Part shown: positions 36,862 through 47,698 of the stretch, one piece after another | Position numbering within the stretch: position 1 is the first letter of the stretch | Layout: each line of letters opens with the position of its first letter | Source of the DNA: Dyella sp. AtDHG13 | Lineage (GTDB): Bacteria; Pseudomonadota; Gammaproteobacteria; Xanthomonadales; Rhodanobacteraceae | NCBI RefSeq assembly: GCF_003201105.1 | Contig: NZ_QICJ01000012.1 | Span: 124,001 to 188,000 of the forward strand | Length of the DNA: 64,000 bases | Direction: 5' to 3' | Made by a program: the position numbers and the translations under genes | The notes under the pieces: generated by a model | Database searches by the model: none | What the model was told of the DNA's origin: nothing | Seen by the model: the letters and a program-made list of their open reading frames with translations, nothing else

Positions 36862-37548
36862 TCAGGCGTAGCGGGTGGGGTCCGGCAGGCCCGCGGCGCT
36901 GAAGCCCTGGGCCCGCAGGCGGCAGGCATCGCAGTGGCCGCAGGCGCGGCCCTGGTCGTCCGCCTGGTAGCAGCTGACGGTCTCGGCGAAATCCACGCCC
37001 AGGCGCTGGCCTTCGCGGGCGATGTCGGCCTTGCTCATGCGCATCAGCGGCACGTGGATGCGGATGCCGGCGCCTTCCACGCCGGCCTTGGTCGCCACGT
37101 TCGCCAGCTGCTCGAACGCCTCGATGAAAGCCGGGCGGCAGTCGGGGTAGCCCGAATAGTCCACCGCGTTCACGCCGCACCAGATGTCGTTGGAACCCAG
37201 CACCTCCGCCCAGCCCAGAGCGATGGACAGCATGATGGTGTTGCGGGCCGGCACGTAGGTCACCGGGATGCCCTGCTCGCCCGTCTGGTCGAGCGGCACG
37301 TCGATGTCCGCGGTGAGCGCGGAGCCGCCGATGGTGCGCAGGTCCACGTGCACGGTCTTGTGCTCGACGGCGCCCAGCAGGCGCGACACCCGCTCGGAGG
37401 CCGCCAGCTCGGCGCTGTGGCGCTGGCCATAGGCCACGCTGAGCGCGTGCACCTGATAGCCCAGCTCGCGGGCGATGGCGATGGTGACCGCCGAATCCAT
37501 GCCGCCGGAGACGAGCACGACGGCCTTGCGGGGAGAGGTTGCAGACAT
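36862..37548 (-). CDS. queC: 7-cyano-7-deazaguanine synthase
   Basis: A 228-residue PP-loop enzyme that makes preQ0 from 7-carboxy-7-deazaguanine with ammonia and ATP, in queuosine biosynthesis. The PP-loop reads [11 protein letters not shown] near 10-20 and the zinc cluster is formed by SCYQ and CGHCDAC near the C terminus. The ATG at 37548 gives the usual length; the upstream in-frame extension (to 37770) is repetitive intergenic sequence and is rejected. It follows queE on the same strand after a 266-bp gap that contains a large inverted repeat. Confidence 0.96.
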   Translation of the reverse strand: MSATSPRKAVVLVSGGMDSAVTIAIARELGYQVHALSVAYGQRHSAELAASERVSRLLGAVEHKTVHVDLRTIGGSALTADIDVPLDQTGEQGIPVTYVPARNTIMLSIALGWAEVLGSNDIWCGVNAVDYSGYPDCRPAFIEAFEQLANVATKAGVEGAGIRIHVPLMRMSKADIAREGQRLGVDFAETVSCYQADDQGRACGHCDACRLRAQGFSAAGLPDPTRYA

Positions 37549-37630
37549 GGGATGACTTCCACTCAAGGGTTCAGGCCGGTGATCCGACCGACAAGCGCCA
37601 CCGGCAAGACAGGCCGAAGCGCGTAAGGCG

Positions 37631-37795
37631 AGGAGTGAGTGAAGAGTAGTGAGGAGTGAGAGTGGCGCGTTGCGGCCTTCCCTCACATCTGACTGCTCGC
37701 TTCTCACTCCAAATGGGCAAGAGCCGAGGAACGAGACAGTGAGGGTGCCGCGCGAGGGCTCTTCTCTCACTTCTCATTACTCTTAACTCACTCCT
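37631..37795. repeat. Long imperfect inverted repeat of GAGTGAG units
   Basis: The 30-nt arms 37631-37660 and 37766-37795 are reverse complements at 27 of 30 positions; two of the three differences would be G-U pairs in RNA. The arms are built from purine-rich GAGTGAG/GAGTAGTGAGG units, and related CTCACTCC-like segments also occur in the spacer. It lies between queE and queC on the minus strand. Confidence 0.8.
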
Positions 37796-37814
37796 GCACT
37801 ACTCACTCCTGCTC

Positions 37815-38507
37815 TCAATGTCCCGGCGCGTCGTTCCACAGCAGTTTGTGCAGCTGCAGCTGGAAGCGCACGTCGAGCTTGTCCTCGATGATCCATTCCG
37901 CCAGCTCGCGGGGCTGGATGGCGCCGTGCACGGGCGAGAACAGCACCATGCAGCGCTCGGTGATGCGATGCTCGGCGACGGCGTCGCGCGCCCATTCGTA
38001 ATCCGCGCGGCTGGCGATGACGATCTTCACCTGGTCGTGCGGCAACAGTTGCTCGAGGTTCGACCACAGGTTGCGCGCGGCCTCGCCCGAATCCGGGGCC
38101 TTAAGGTCCATCACCTTGCGCACGCGCGGATCCACCTGCGACACGTCCAGCGCGCCGGAGGTTTCCAGCGACACGTCGTGGCCGGCATCGCACAGGCGCT
38201 TGAGCAGGATCACGCAGCGCTTCTGCGCCAGCGGCTCGCCGCCGGTCACGCACACGTGCCTGGCGCCATGCGAAGCCACCTCGGCCACGATGTCGTCGAT
38301 GGCGCGCCAGTCGCCGCCGTAGAAGGAATACTCGGTGTCGCACCACACGCAGCGCAGCGGGCAACCGGTCAAGCGCACGAACACCGTGCGCCAGCCGATG
38401 GCATCGGCCTCGCCCTGGATCGAATGGAAGATCTCGGTGATGCGCAGGCGCTCGGCCGGCGCCTGCGTCGACGTGGCGGAGGCCACGGTCGCGTTACTGC
38501 CCGTCAC
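37815..38507 (-). CDS. queE: 7-carboxy-7-deazaguanine synthase
   Basis: A 230-residue radical-SAM enzyme that converts 6-carboxy-tetrahydropterin to 7-carboxy-7-deazaguanine in queuosine biosynthesis. The cluster-binding CX3CX2C is visible in TGCPLRCVWCDTEYSF near 47-62, preceded by FHSIQGEADAIG, and the SAM-binding VTGGEPLAQ is near 90-98. The N-terminal 20 residues are a nonconserved tail. It starts 10 bp after cpoB stops, so it is probably transcribed with the Tol-Pal genes; queC follows. Confidence 0.95.
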   Translation of the reverse strand: MTGSNATVASATSTQAPAERLRITEIFHSIQGEADAIGWRTVFVRLTGCPLRCVWCDTEYSFYGGDWRAIDDIVAEVASHGARHVCVTGGEPLAQKRCVILLKRLCDAGHDVSLETSGALDVSQVDPRVRKVMDLKAPDSGEAARNLWSNLEQLLPHDQVKIVIASRADYEWARDAVAEHRITERCMVLFSPVHGAIQPRELAEWIIEDKLDVRFQLQLHKLLWNDAPGH

Positions 38508-38517
38508 GACAACGACC

Positions 38518-39405
38518 TCAGTTGGCCGGCTGGGCCTGCAGGCGGCGCAGGCGCTCCTGGGCCAGACCTGCCGCCCGGGAGCCGGGGTACTTCGCGGTCA
38601 CGTTCTTCAGCGTGGCCTTGCCGGCATCGACCTGCTTGAGCTCGAGCTGGCTGTAGCCCACCTTGAGCAAGGCGTCAGGCACCTTTTCGCTCTGCGGGAA
38701 CTGGCTGACCAGATGCTGGAACGCTTCCAGCGCCACCTGGTAATTGCTGGTGGCGTAGTAGGACTCGCCCAGCCAGTAGAAGGCATTCGGCAGCAGCGAG
38801 CTGTCCGGGTACTGCTGGATGAAATTGCGGAAGTCGCGCGAGGACTTCACGTAGTCGCCGGCGCGCAGCGACTTGAACGCGTCGTCGTAGGCGGCCTGCG
38901 CCGTCGCATTGTTCGCGGCGGCACCCTTGCCCGCGGCGGCGGGCGGCGCACCCGCGGCCGCCTTGCCGGTTGCTGCCGGCGACACCGCAGCCGGCGCCGT
39001 TGCTGCCGGAGCCGCGTTGGCGGCGGGCGGCTGGACGTTCGGGTTGGCGGCATTCCCCGGATTGGCGGCCGCTGCACCGGCACCGCTTTCAAGGCGGCCC
39101 AGGCGCGAATCGAAATCCGTGGCCTGCACTTTGTTCTTGTCGTTGGCTTCCTGCAGCTGGTGCTGCAGTTCCTCGATCTGGCCCTGCATCTGCTGCACTT
39201 GCGACTGCAGCGCCTGCACCTGATTGACCAGCGTGGTGCCGCCCTGGTTCTGGTTCTGCGCCTGCTGCTCCAGTCGCGACACGCGGTCGGCAAGGCTGAG
39301 GCGGGAATCCTGGGCGTGGGCCGGGACACCAAAAAGCATGGCGGACGCGATTGCGCCCGCCATGCCCATCCTGGCCGTGAAGCTGTTAGCCAGTCGCTTC
39401 TTCAT
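38518..39405 (-). CDS. cpoB: Tol-Pal system protein CpoB (YbgF)
   Basis: A 295-residue periplasmic protein that in E. coli coordinates the Tol complex with PBP1B during septal peptidoglycan synthesis. It has a signal peptide (about 1-32, ending AHAQ), an N-terminal coiled coil that trimerises (about 38-105), an Ala/Pro-rich linker (about 108-165) and three C-terminal TPR repeats (about 170-285). The linker is longer and more Ala-rich than in enterics. Its ATG overlaps the pal stop by one base, so the two are co-translated. Confidence 0.94.
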   Translation of the reverse strand: MKKRLANSFTARMGMAGAIASAMLFGVPAHAQDSRLSLADRVSRLEQQAQNQNQGGTTLVNQVQALQSQVQQMQGQIEELQHQLQEANDKNKVQATDFDSRLGRLESGAGAAAANPGNAANPNVQPPAANAAPAATAPAAVSPAATGKAAAGAPPAAAGKGAAANNATAQAAYDDAFKSLRAGDYVKSSRDFRNFIQQYPDSSLLPNAFYWLGESYYATSNYQVALEAFQHLVSQFPQSEKVPDALLKVGYSQLELKQVDAGKATLKNVTAKYPGSRAAGLAQERLRRLQAQPAN

Positions 39406-39911
39406 TACTTCGCCGTGTAGACGATCTCGACGCGACGGTTCTTGCTCCAGCAGTCTTCGTTGTGCTCACGGCACACCGGCTTTTCCTTGCCATACGAGAT
39501 CACGTTGATCTGGCTGGCCGAGCCGCCGTTCGACTGCAGGGCGCTGGACACGGCGTTGCCGCGGCGCTCGCCGAGGCCGAGGTTGTACTCGCGGGTGCCG
39601 CGCTCGTCAGCGTTGCCTTCCAGACGGATCTGGGCCATCGGGCGATCCTGCAGGTACTTGGCGTGGCACGCCATGATCTGCTGGAACTCCGGCTTGATTT
39701 CGTCCTTGTCGAAATCGAAGTACACAACGCGCTGGCGCAGGCAGGCGTCGGTATCGAGATCGGCCGGGGTGTACTTGCCAGCGGTCGACGGAGCCGGGGT
39801 GGTCATCGGCGCTTCCGGCTGCGGCTGCGGCTTGACTTCCTGCTTCTTCGAGCATGCGGCCGCGCCAACGCAGAGCAGGGCGACCAGGGCGACGCGAACG
39901 GTCTTATTCAT
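39405..39911 (-). CDS. pal: Peptidoglycan-associated lipoprotein
   Basis: A 168-residue outer-membrane lipoprotein. The signal peptide ends at the lipobox-like GAAAC (Cys20), followed by a Pro-rich linker (about 28-45). The OmpA-like peptidoglycan-binding domain (about 58-165) carries the NADERGTREYNLGLGERR motif, with the Asp and Arg that bind diaminopimelate. It anchors the envelope and binds TolB and TolA. The 249-bp gap to tolB, containing AT-rich segments, suggests an own promoter in addition to read-through. Start ATG 39911 puts the lipoprotein signal at the N terminus. Confidence 0.96.
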   Translation of the reverse strand: MNKTVRVALVALLCVGAAACSKKQEVKPQPQPEAPMTTPAPSTAGKYTPADLDTDACLRQRVVYFDFDKDEIKPEFQQIMACHAKYLQDRPMAQIRLEGNADERGTREYNLGLGERRGNAVSSALQSNGGSASQINVISYGKEKPVCREHNEDCWSKNRRVEIVYTAK

Positions 39912-40160
39912 GGTGGACGTTCCTTCAAACAGGTTTGAGTTCCGACAGTCAATAATGATTGCGGTTTCGGGACAGTGTTCGCCGGTGAACCGGCTGTTAT
40001 TTTGACATTTTGCTGCCGGCAGTGCGCTGTCTCGCAACCGCCTGGCCCGCCTGCCGCGACGGATTGCCGCGGCGGGCAAGCTGTTTGATCCGGCGTGCGG
40101 CCTAGGCCTTCACGCCTGGATCACATGGCCGCGACGCTTACGCGCCCCGGCATGAACTGC

Positions 40161-41483
40161 TTATCGCTGACGATAGGGACCCCAAGCCGGTTCGCGGACA
40201 TCGCCGTCGGCCAGCACCAGGCGCTGACGGACGAGGCCATCGGCGGACACGGCGTACAGCACGCCACGCCTTCCTTCGGAGGCGGCGTACAGCAACATGC
40301 TCGCGTTCGGCGCGAAACTCGGCGTTTCGTCGATCGGACCCGGCGAGATGAAGCGCACCTGCCCACCCAGACTGCGATCCATGATAGCAATACGATACAC
40401 GTTCCCGTTGCCCTGCACCATCGCGATCTGCTTGCCGTCGTAGCTGATCGAGGCGTTGGCGTTGAACTGGCCCTGGAAGGTGATGCGCTCGGCACCGCCG
40501 CCGCCCGCCGACATCTGGTAGAGCTGGGGCTTACCGCCACGGTCGGAGGTGAAGACGATGCTCTGGCCGTCCGGGGTCCAGCGCGGCTCGGTATCGATGG
40601 CCAGGTTGTTGGTCAGGCGGGTTTCCGAGCGGGAGCCGAGGTCCATCACGTAGATCTCGGGGTTGCCCTGGTAGGACAGGGCCAGCGCCAGCTTGCTGCC
40701 GTCCGGCGAGAACGACGGCGCGCCGTTGATGCCCTTGGCGCGGGCCGAAACCAGCTGGCGCGAACCGGTGGTGATGTCCTGCACGTAGATGGCCGAGTTG
40801 CCGCTCTCGAAGGACACGTAGGCGATCTTGCGGCCGTCCGGCGACCAGGCCGGGGATAGCAGGGACTCGCGCGAACGGGCCACGACCTGCGGGTTGTAGC
40901 CGTCCGAATCGGCCACGATCAGCGAGTAGGTGGTGTTGTTGCCCAGGCCTACGGCGGTGATGTAGGCGATGCGGGTCCAGAAGGCGCCACGCACGCCGGT
41001 GATCTTCTCGTAGATCGCATCGGCGATCTGGTGGGCGACGCCACGCAGGTCACCGGCCGGGGCGGTGTACGCCTGGGCCAGCAGGCTTTGCTGGCGGTTG
41101 ACGTCCCACAGCTCGTACTCGATGCGCATCATGCCGCCGCCGGCATCGCTGATGCGGCCGACGGTGATGTAGTCCTGCTTGAGCAGGCGCCAGGTGGCGA
41201 AGTTGATGTCCGCGCCCTTCGACGGCGTCTCCACGATTTCGCTCTTGGCGAGCGAGCGGAATTTGCCGGAGCGGTTGAAGTCGTTGCGCATGACATCGGC
41301 GATGTCGGTGGGCAGCGGCGCGCCGCCGGCCTGCGCGAACGGCACGACGACAATGGGCGTGGCCGACTTGGTCACGCCTTCCACCGTGCCGGTGAGGGTG
41401 GAGGTCTGCGCGGACGCCAGGCCCGCGAACAAGAGGCCCAGGATGCCAAGCAATAGGACCAGATAACGGGAAGTCTTTTTCAT
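40161..41483 (-). CDS. tolB: Tol-Pal system translocation protein TolB
   Basis: A 440-residue periplasmic protein with a signal peptide (about 1-25, ending ASAQ), an N-terminal alpha/beta domain (about 30-165) and a six-bladed beta-propeller with the repeats SPAWSPDGRKIAYVS, APSFSPDGSKLALALS, EPRWTPDGQSIVFTSDR and similar. It links Pal to TolA, helping outer-membrane constriction in cell division. Full length. It begins 11 bp after tolA. Confidence 0.97.
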   Translation of the reverse strand: MKKTSRYLVLLLGILGLLFAGLASAQTSTLTGTVEGVTKSATPIVVVPFAQAGGAPLPTDIADVMRNDFNRSGKFRSLAKSEIVETPSKGADINFATWRLLKQDYITVGRISDAGGGMMRIEYELWDVNRQQSLLAQAYTAPAGDLRGVAHQIADAIYEKITGVRGAFWTRIAYITAVGLGNNTTYSLIVADSDGYNPQVVARSRESLLSPAWSPDGRKIAYVSFESGNSAIYVQDITTGSRQLVSARAKGINGAPSFSPDGSKLALALSYQGNPEIYVMDLGSRSETRLTNNLAIDTEPRWTPDGQSIVFTSDRGGKPQLYQMSAGGGGAERITFQGQFNANASISYDGKQIAMVQGNGNVYRIAIMDRSLGGQVRFISPGPIDETPSFAPNASMLLYAASEGRRGVLYAVSADGLVRQRLVLADGDVREPAWGPYRQR

Positions 41484-41494
41484 CAGGTCATCAC

Positions 41495-42444
41495 CTATGG
41501 CTTGAAGAACATATCAACGTTGCGGCTAAAGACACTTTCAAATCCTTTGTAGGGCAATTCGTTGGCCCTCATGGCCGCGTCTTCGACGGATTTGCGCCCG
41601 GCTTCATCGAAGGGGCAGCTTGAATCGACCTTGGCACTGACCACCTGACCACCCGGCAACTGCACGATATGTAACAGGCATTGCTGGTTGGCCGGCATGT
41701 TATCCGGGCCGACCCAGTTCTGTTTGAGCGTATTCTGAATCGCAGCTAGATATTGCGCGCGCAATCCGGCATCCGGACCATTGCTGCCCGTCTGCTTCTG
41801 GGCCGCGTAGGGCACGTTGTCGACGCCATTGTCCTGCGCGTTCTTCAGGTCGGCCAGTTGCTGCTTGGCCTGGTTGGCCTTGCTCTGTGCCGCCTTGACC
41901 GACTTATCCGCAGCGTCCATCTTGGCGAACAGTTCGTCGATCTTCTTCTGTTCTTCCAGCTTCTTTTGCTTGGCCGCCTGGGCGTCCAATTCGGCGGCGC
42001 GCTGGCGCTGCTTCTCTTCCTGTTCCTTCTTGGCGTCCTCAGCCTTCTGGATGCCCTCGGCCACCACCTTCTCCTGATCCTTGGTATCGGGATGCTCGGG
42101 CGGAGGCGGCAGGGTCTTGATCTTCGGGGTTTCTTCCGAAGGCGGCGGCGGCACGCTGGGCGGCGGCGGCACGGTTTCCGGCACCGGCTTGGCCTTGGTG
42201 GCGGAAGACTTCGGCGGCGGCGCACCGGTGACACCTACCAGCTCGGCCTCGATGATTTCGCCCTGCAGGGATACCGGCTTGGTACAGGTGATCGGGTTCC
42301 AGCTCGCCGGCAGATGCAGCGTCTCGAACAAGTTTTCGTAGAACGAGCACGGCACCACCGCGAGGGCCAGGAAGCCCACGATGCCCAGATGGAGAACGGC
42401 GGAAAGGACGACCGCCTTGGATGTGCCCTTGGGGGAGTCGGCCC

Positions 42445-42448
<4 letters not shown>
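41495..42448 (-). CDS. tolA: Cell envelope protein TolA
   Basis: A 317-residue inner-membrane protein. An N-terminal membrane segment (about 12-34) is followed by a Pro-rich stretch (about 75-115), a long charged helical domain rich in Lys/Glu/Ala (about 120-210) and the C-terminal TolA fold (about 225-317), which contains AQYLAAIQNTLKQNW and two cysteines that may pair. It spans the periplasm, coupling the TolQR motor to TolB and Pal. Its ATG overlaps the tolR stop by 4 nt. Confidence 0.94.
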
Positions 42449-42882
<434 letters not shown>

Positions 42883-42898
42883 GGCTTAGCTCCTTAAG

Positions 42899-43585
42899 TC
42901 ACGCCGCTTCGTCGGTCTGGATCTGACGCTGCAGCACCGACGAGAACTCTTCCTGGAACACCTCGTAGCGGGAGGCCACGCGCTCGACCTTGTTGGCGAA
43001 GCGGTTGTATGCCCACACCGCCGGGATGGCGGCGAACAGGCCCATGGCGGTGGCGATCAGTGCTTCGGAAATGTGCGGGGCAACCACGGCGATGGTGACG
43101 TCCTTCATCTCGCCCAGGCCCTGGAAGGCGCCCATGATGCCGATGACGGTGCCGAACAGGCCGACGTACGGGCTGATCGAGCCGACGTTGGCGAGGAATT
43201 CCAGGTTGCGCTCCAGGCGGCCGATTTCGCGGGTGCCGGCCACGCGCATGGCGCGCTCGGAACCTTCGATGACGATGCGCATGTCGTGCACGCGGCGCTG
43301 GCGCTGGCGCACGAACTCGCGGAAGCCCGACTCGAACACGTTCTCCATGCCGCCGTTCTCGGCACCGCGATTGCTCACCTCGCGGAACAGCTGGGCAAGA
43401 TCGGCGCCGGACCAGAAGCGCTCCTCGAAGCCCTCGGCCTCTTCCATCGCCTTTTTCAGCTGCTGGTGCTTGCGGATGATGATCACCCAGGAGAGGAAGG
43501 AGAACACGAGCAAGACCAGCATGACGGCCTGCACCAGAACGCTCGCTTCCGCGATCAGCTTGAAAATGTTCAGTCCACCGTTCAT
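42899..43585 (-). CDS. tolQ: Tol-Pal system protein TolQ
   Basis: A 228-residue MotA/TolQ/ExbB inner-membrane protein with three membrane segments (about 15-38, 133-155 and 168-192). The third carries the conserved GLFAAIPAVWAYNRF and the second the GLFGTVIGIMGAFQGL motif. It forms the proton channel with TolR. The start ATG is at 43585, 33 bp after ybgC. Confidence 0.96.
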   Translation of the reverse strand: MNGGLNIFKLIAEASVLVQAVMLVLLVFSFLSWVIIIRKHQQLKKAMEEAEGFEERFWSGADLAQLFREVSNRGAENGGMENVFESGFREFVRQRQRRVHDMRIVIEGSERAMRVAGTREIGRLERNLEFLANVGSISPYVGLFGTVIGIMGAFQGLGEMKDVTIAVVAPHISEALIATAMGLFAAIPAVWAYNRFANKVERVASRYEVFQEEFSSVLQRQIQTDEAA

Positions 43586-43618
43586 TGCTCGAAGGTTCTC
43601 CAGCGCACGTACTTGAAT

Positions 43619-44042
43619 TTATAGAGGGGGAAGGCCGGGGATGAGGTCGGCCGGAATCTGCACCGGGCGCATGCGGCGGATATCGACGCACGCCACGCGG
43701 ACCTTCGCGCGGATCAGCTCGGCGCCGTCCGCCCGGCGTATCGTCTGGGCGAAAAGGATACTGGCTGCCCGCCGTTCTTTGACTTCCACGCTTACCGACA
43801 GTTCATCATCCAGCAGGGCCGCCTTGAGAAAGTCGATCTGCATCTCCCGCACCAGGAAGGCCAGGCCCGTGCTTTCCTTGACAAGGGATTGGTTGACGCC
43901 CATGTCCCGCAACCACTCGCTGCGGGCACGTTCCAGAAAACGCAGGTAGCTGGCGTGGTACACCACCCCGCCCGCGTCGGTGTCTTCCCAGTAGACCCGC
44001 ACCGTCCAGCGGAAGGGCTCGGCGGCACTGGCTTGCATGGCG

Positions 44043-44050
<8 letters not shown>
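43619..44050 (-). CDS. ybgC: Tol-Pal-associated acyl-CoA thioesterase
   Basis: A 143-residue hotdog-fold thioesterase. The catalytic Asp lies in [16 protein letters not shown] near 21-36 and the helix [12 protein letters not shown] follows. It hydrolyses acyl-CoA or acyl-ACP and is the usual first gene of the tol-pal operon. It overlaps ruvB by 8 nt and precedes tolQ. Confidence 0.95.
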
Positions 44051-45092
<1,042 letters not shown>

Positions 45093-45164
45093 GGGGCGAA
45101 ATTATGGCAGAGCACGATGACGCAGGCATTGAAAAATGCCCTTTCCGCCAAGCCCCACAAGGAG

Positions 45165-45186
45165 AAAGGCGTCCGAAGACGCCTTT
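45165..45186 (-). terminator. Hairpin terminator after kup
   Basis: A perfect 9-bp stem (45165-45173 with 45178-45186, loop CGAA) just after the kup stop on the minus strand, ending in TTT CTCC. On the plus strand TTTT follows the stem. It separates kup from the ruvB promoter region. Confidence 0.7.
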
Positions 45187-45190
45187 TCCG

Positions 45191-47095
45191 TCAAATTTCG
45201 ACCTGTGCGCCCAGTTCGATCAGACGATTGCCCGGAATCTGGAAGAACGCCGTGGCGGGCAGCGCATTGCGGGCCATGAAGGCGAACAGCTTGTCGCGCC
45301 ACAGCGCCATGCCGGGCCGCTTGGCGTCGGCGATGATGTTTTCGCGCGACAGGAAGAAGGTGGTATCCATCATGTCGAACGGCAGGCCCATCTTGGAGCA
45401 CTTGGTCAGCGCACGCGGGATGTTGGGGTCTTCCGCGAAACCGAAACGCAGGGCCAGGCCGTAGAAATCGCCGCCCAGTTCGGTGATCTCGATGCGCTCG
45501 CCGGCATCGGCCGTCGGCGTTTCCAGCATTTCCACCGTCAGCAGCACGTTGCGCTCGTGCAGCACCTTGTTGTGCTTGAGGTTGTGCAGCAAGGCGTGCG
45601 GCACCGCATGCTGGTTGGCGGTGAGGAACACGGCCGTGCCCGGCACGCGCAGCGGCGGATGCTCGGCGATGTTCTCGATGAAGGGCTCCAGCGCCAGGCC
45701 GGACTGCTTGATCTCGCGCACCACCAGCTCACGCCCGCGGCGCCAGGTGGTCATCACGATGAACACGCCCACGCCCAGCACCAGCGGGAACCAGCCGCCG
45801 TATTCGATCTTGATCAGGTTGGCGCCCAGGAACGAGAAGTCGATGGTGAGCAGGAGCAGGCCCGCGGCGATCACGGTGAGGCGGTTCCAGTGCCACTGCC
45901 GGCGGGCCACGATCAGGGCGAGGATGGTGGTGATGGTCATGGTGCCCGTCACCGCAATGCCGTAGGCCGCGCTCAGCTTGTCGGAGCTGCGGAAGCCCAG
46001 CACCGCCGCCAGCACCATGATCAGCAGGAAGTTGTTGACCCACGGCACGAAGATCTGGCCGGACATCTCGCGCGAGGTGTGCACCACCGGCATGCGCATC
46101 GAATAGCCCAGCGACATGGCCTCGCGCGTCATCGAGAACGCGCCGGAAATCACCGCCTGCGAGGCGATCACCGTGGCGACGGTCGCCAGGCCGATCATCG
46201 GATACAGCAGCGGCTCGGGCGTGAGCTTGAAGAACGGGTTGTCGATGGCCTCGGGATGATCGAGCAGCAGCGCACCCTGGCCGAAGTAGTTGAGCACCAG
46301 GGCCGGCAGCACGAAGCTGAACCAGGCCAGGCGAATCGGGCGCTTGCCGAAATGCCCCATGTCCGCATACAGGGCTTCCGCGCCGGTCAGCGCCAGCACC
46401 ACGCCGCCCAGCGCAATGAAGGCCTGGAAGCCGTGGGTAAAGAAGAACCTCACCCCGTAGTAGGGATTGAGCGCCAGCAGCACGTGCGGGTTGCGCACGA
46501 TCATGTTCACGCCCAACAGCGCGATGACCACGAACCAGATCACCATGACCGGGCCGAACAGCTTGCCCACGCGCTCGGTGCCGTGGCGCTGCAGGGTGAA
46601 CAGCAGGAACAGGATCACGGCGGTGATCGGCACCACCCACTCGCCCAGGTGCGGCGCGGCCACCTTGACACCTTCCACCGCCGACAGCACCGAAATGGCC
46701 GGCGTGATCACGCCATCGCCGTAGAACAGCGCGGCGCCGAAAATGCCGATGATGGCGAGTATCCAGCGGCTGCGCGCATCGCCGCGCACGCTGCGCAAGG
46801 CCAGCGCGAGCAGCGCCATGATGCCACCCTCGCCCTTGTTGTCCGCGCGCATGATGAAGACCACGTACTTGAGCGACACCACGATGATCTGCGCCCAGAA
46901 GATCAGCGACAGCACGCCGAAGATGCTCTCGGCCGCCGGCGGGCCGGCGCCTTCGTGATGCAAGGTGGTCTGCAGCGTGTACAGCGGGCTGGTACCGATG
47001 TCGCCATACACCACGCCGATCGCGCCGAGCGCGAGCGCGGCCAGGCGCCGTTTGGTATCGGCGTCGGACAGGCCTTGTGTGGAATCCGGGGTCAC
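45191..47095 (-). CDS. kup: Low-affinity potassium transporter Kup
   Basis: A 634-residue Kup/HAK/KT potassium uptake permease with the conserved GAIGVVYGDIGTSPLY start (about 24-39), about 12 membrane segments (to about residue 455) and a cytoplasmic C-terminal domain. It imports K+ coupled to protons, mainly at low pH. It begins 3 bp after the ruvA stop, so it is expressed with ruvC-ruvA; this separates ruvA from ruvB, with a terminator in between. The arrangement is, to my knowledge, shared with related genomes. Confidence 0.95.
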   Translation of the reverse strand: MTPDSTQGLSDADTKRRLAALALGAIGVVYGDIGTSPLYTLQTTLHHEGAGPPAAESIFGVLSLIFWAQIIVVSLKYVVFIMRADNKGEGGIMALLALALRSVRGDARSRWILAIIGIFGAALFYGDGVITPAISVLSAVEGVKVAAPHLGEWVVPITAVILFLLFTLQRHGTERVGKLFGPVMVIWFVVIALLGVNMIVRNPHVLLALNPYYGVRFFFTHGFQAFIALGGVVLALTGAEALYADMGHFGKRPIRLAWFSFVLPALVLNYFGQGALLLDHPEAIDNPFFKLTPEPLLYPMIGLATVATVIASQAVISGAFSMTREAMSLGYSMRMPVVHTSREMSGQIFVPWVNNFLLIMVLAAVLGFRSSDKLSAAYGIAVTGTMTITTILALIVARRQWHWNRLTVIAAGLLLLTIDFSFLGANLIKIEYGGWFPLVLGVGVFIVMTTWRRGRELVVREIKQSGLALEPFIENIAEHPPLRVPGTAVFLTANQHAVPHALLHNLKHNKVLHERNVLLTVEMLETPTADAGERIEITELGGDFYGLALRFGFAEDPNIPRALTKCSKMGLPFDMMDTTFFLSRENIIADAKRPGMALWRDKLFAFMARNALPATAFFQIPGNRLIELGAQVEI

Positions 47096-47098
47096 GTC

Positions 47099-47698
47099 TC
47101 AATTCCCTAGTGCGGCGCGCAGCGCCTTGCGGATGATGGCTTCGGCGGTGTCGCCGTCGGCGGCGACCTTCTGTACCAGGCGGGTCACTTCCGCCGGCTT
47201 GTAGCCCAGCTGCTGCAGCGCCACGGTGGCCTCGCCGGCCGGGTCGAGCGGCGCGCCGCTGGTCACGGTGTGCGTGCCGGGCAAGGTGGTGGCCAGGCCA
47301 TCCACGCGATCGCGCAGCTCCACCACCATGCGTTCGGCCGTCTTCTTGCCGATGCCGGGGATCTTGGTCAGCGCCACCACGTCGCCCGCCTGCACCAGCC
47401 GCGCGAAATCGTTGGTGGACACGCCCGACAGCACGGCCAGCGCGATCTTTGCGCCGATGCCGCTGACCTTCTGCAGATTGCGAAACAGGGCGCGCTCGGC
47501 CTCATGCATGAAGCCGTACAGCGCCACGCTGTCTTCCTTCACGGCGTAATGCGTGAGCAGGACGACTTCCTTGCCGGTGGGCGGCAGGTCGTAGATGGTG
47601 GACATGGGCGCTTCCAGCTCGTAGCCCACCCCGCCCACTTCCACCATCAGCCACGGCGGCTGCTTGGAAATGAGGGTGCCGCGCAAACGACCGATCAT
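47099..47698 (-). CDS. ruvA: Holliday junction branch migration protein RuvA
   Basis: A 199-residue DNA-binding protein. The N-terminal OB fold (about 1-62), two helix-hairpin-helix motifs ([10 protein letters not shown] and [11 protein letters not shown] near 77-87 and 110-120) and the C-terminal RuvB-binding domain (about 150-199) are intact. It holds the junction while RuvB pumps DNA. The start at 47698 overlaps the ruvC stop by 4 nt. Confidence 0.97.
   Translation of the reverse strand: MIGRLRGTLISKQPPWLMVEVGGVGYELEAPMSTIYDLPPTGKEVVLLTHYAVKEDSVALYGFMHEAERALFRNLQKVSGIGAKIALAVLSGVSTNDFARLVQAGDVVALTKIPGIGKKTAERMVVELRDRVDGLATTLPGTHTVTSGAPLDPAGEATVALQQLGYKPAEVTRLVQKVAADGDTAEAIIRKALRAALGN

Noticed and set aside
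37549-37770. An N-terminal extension of queC
   Set aside because: The extension translates repetitive intergenic sequence, and QueC has its usual length from the ATG at 37548.
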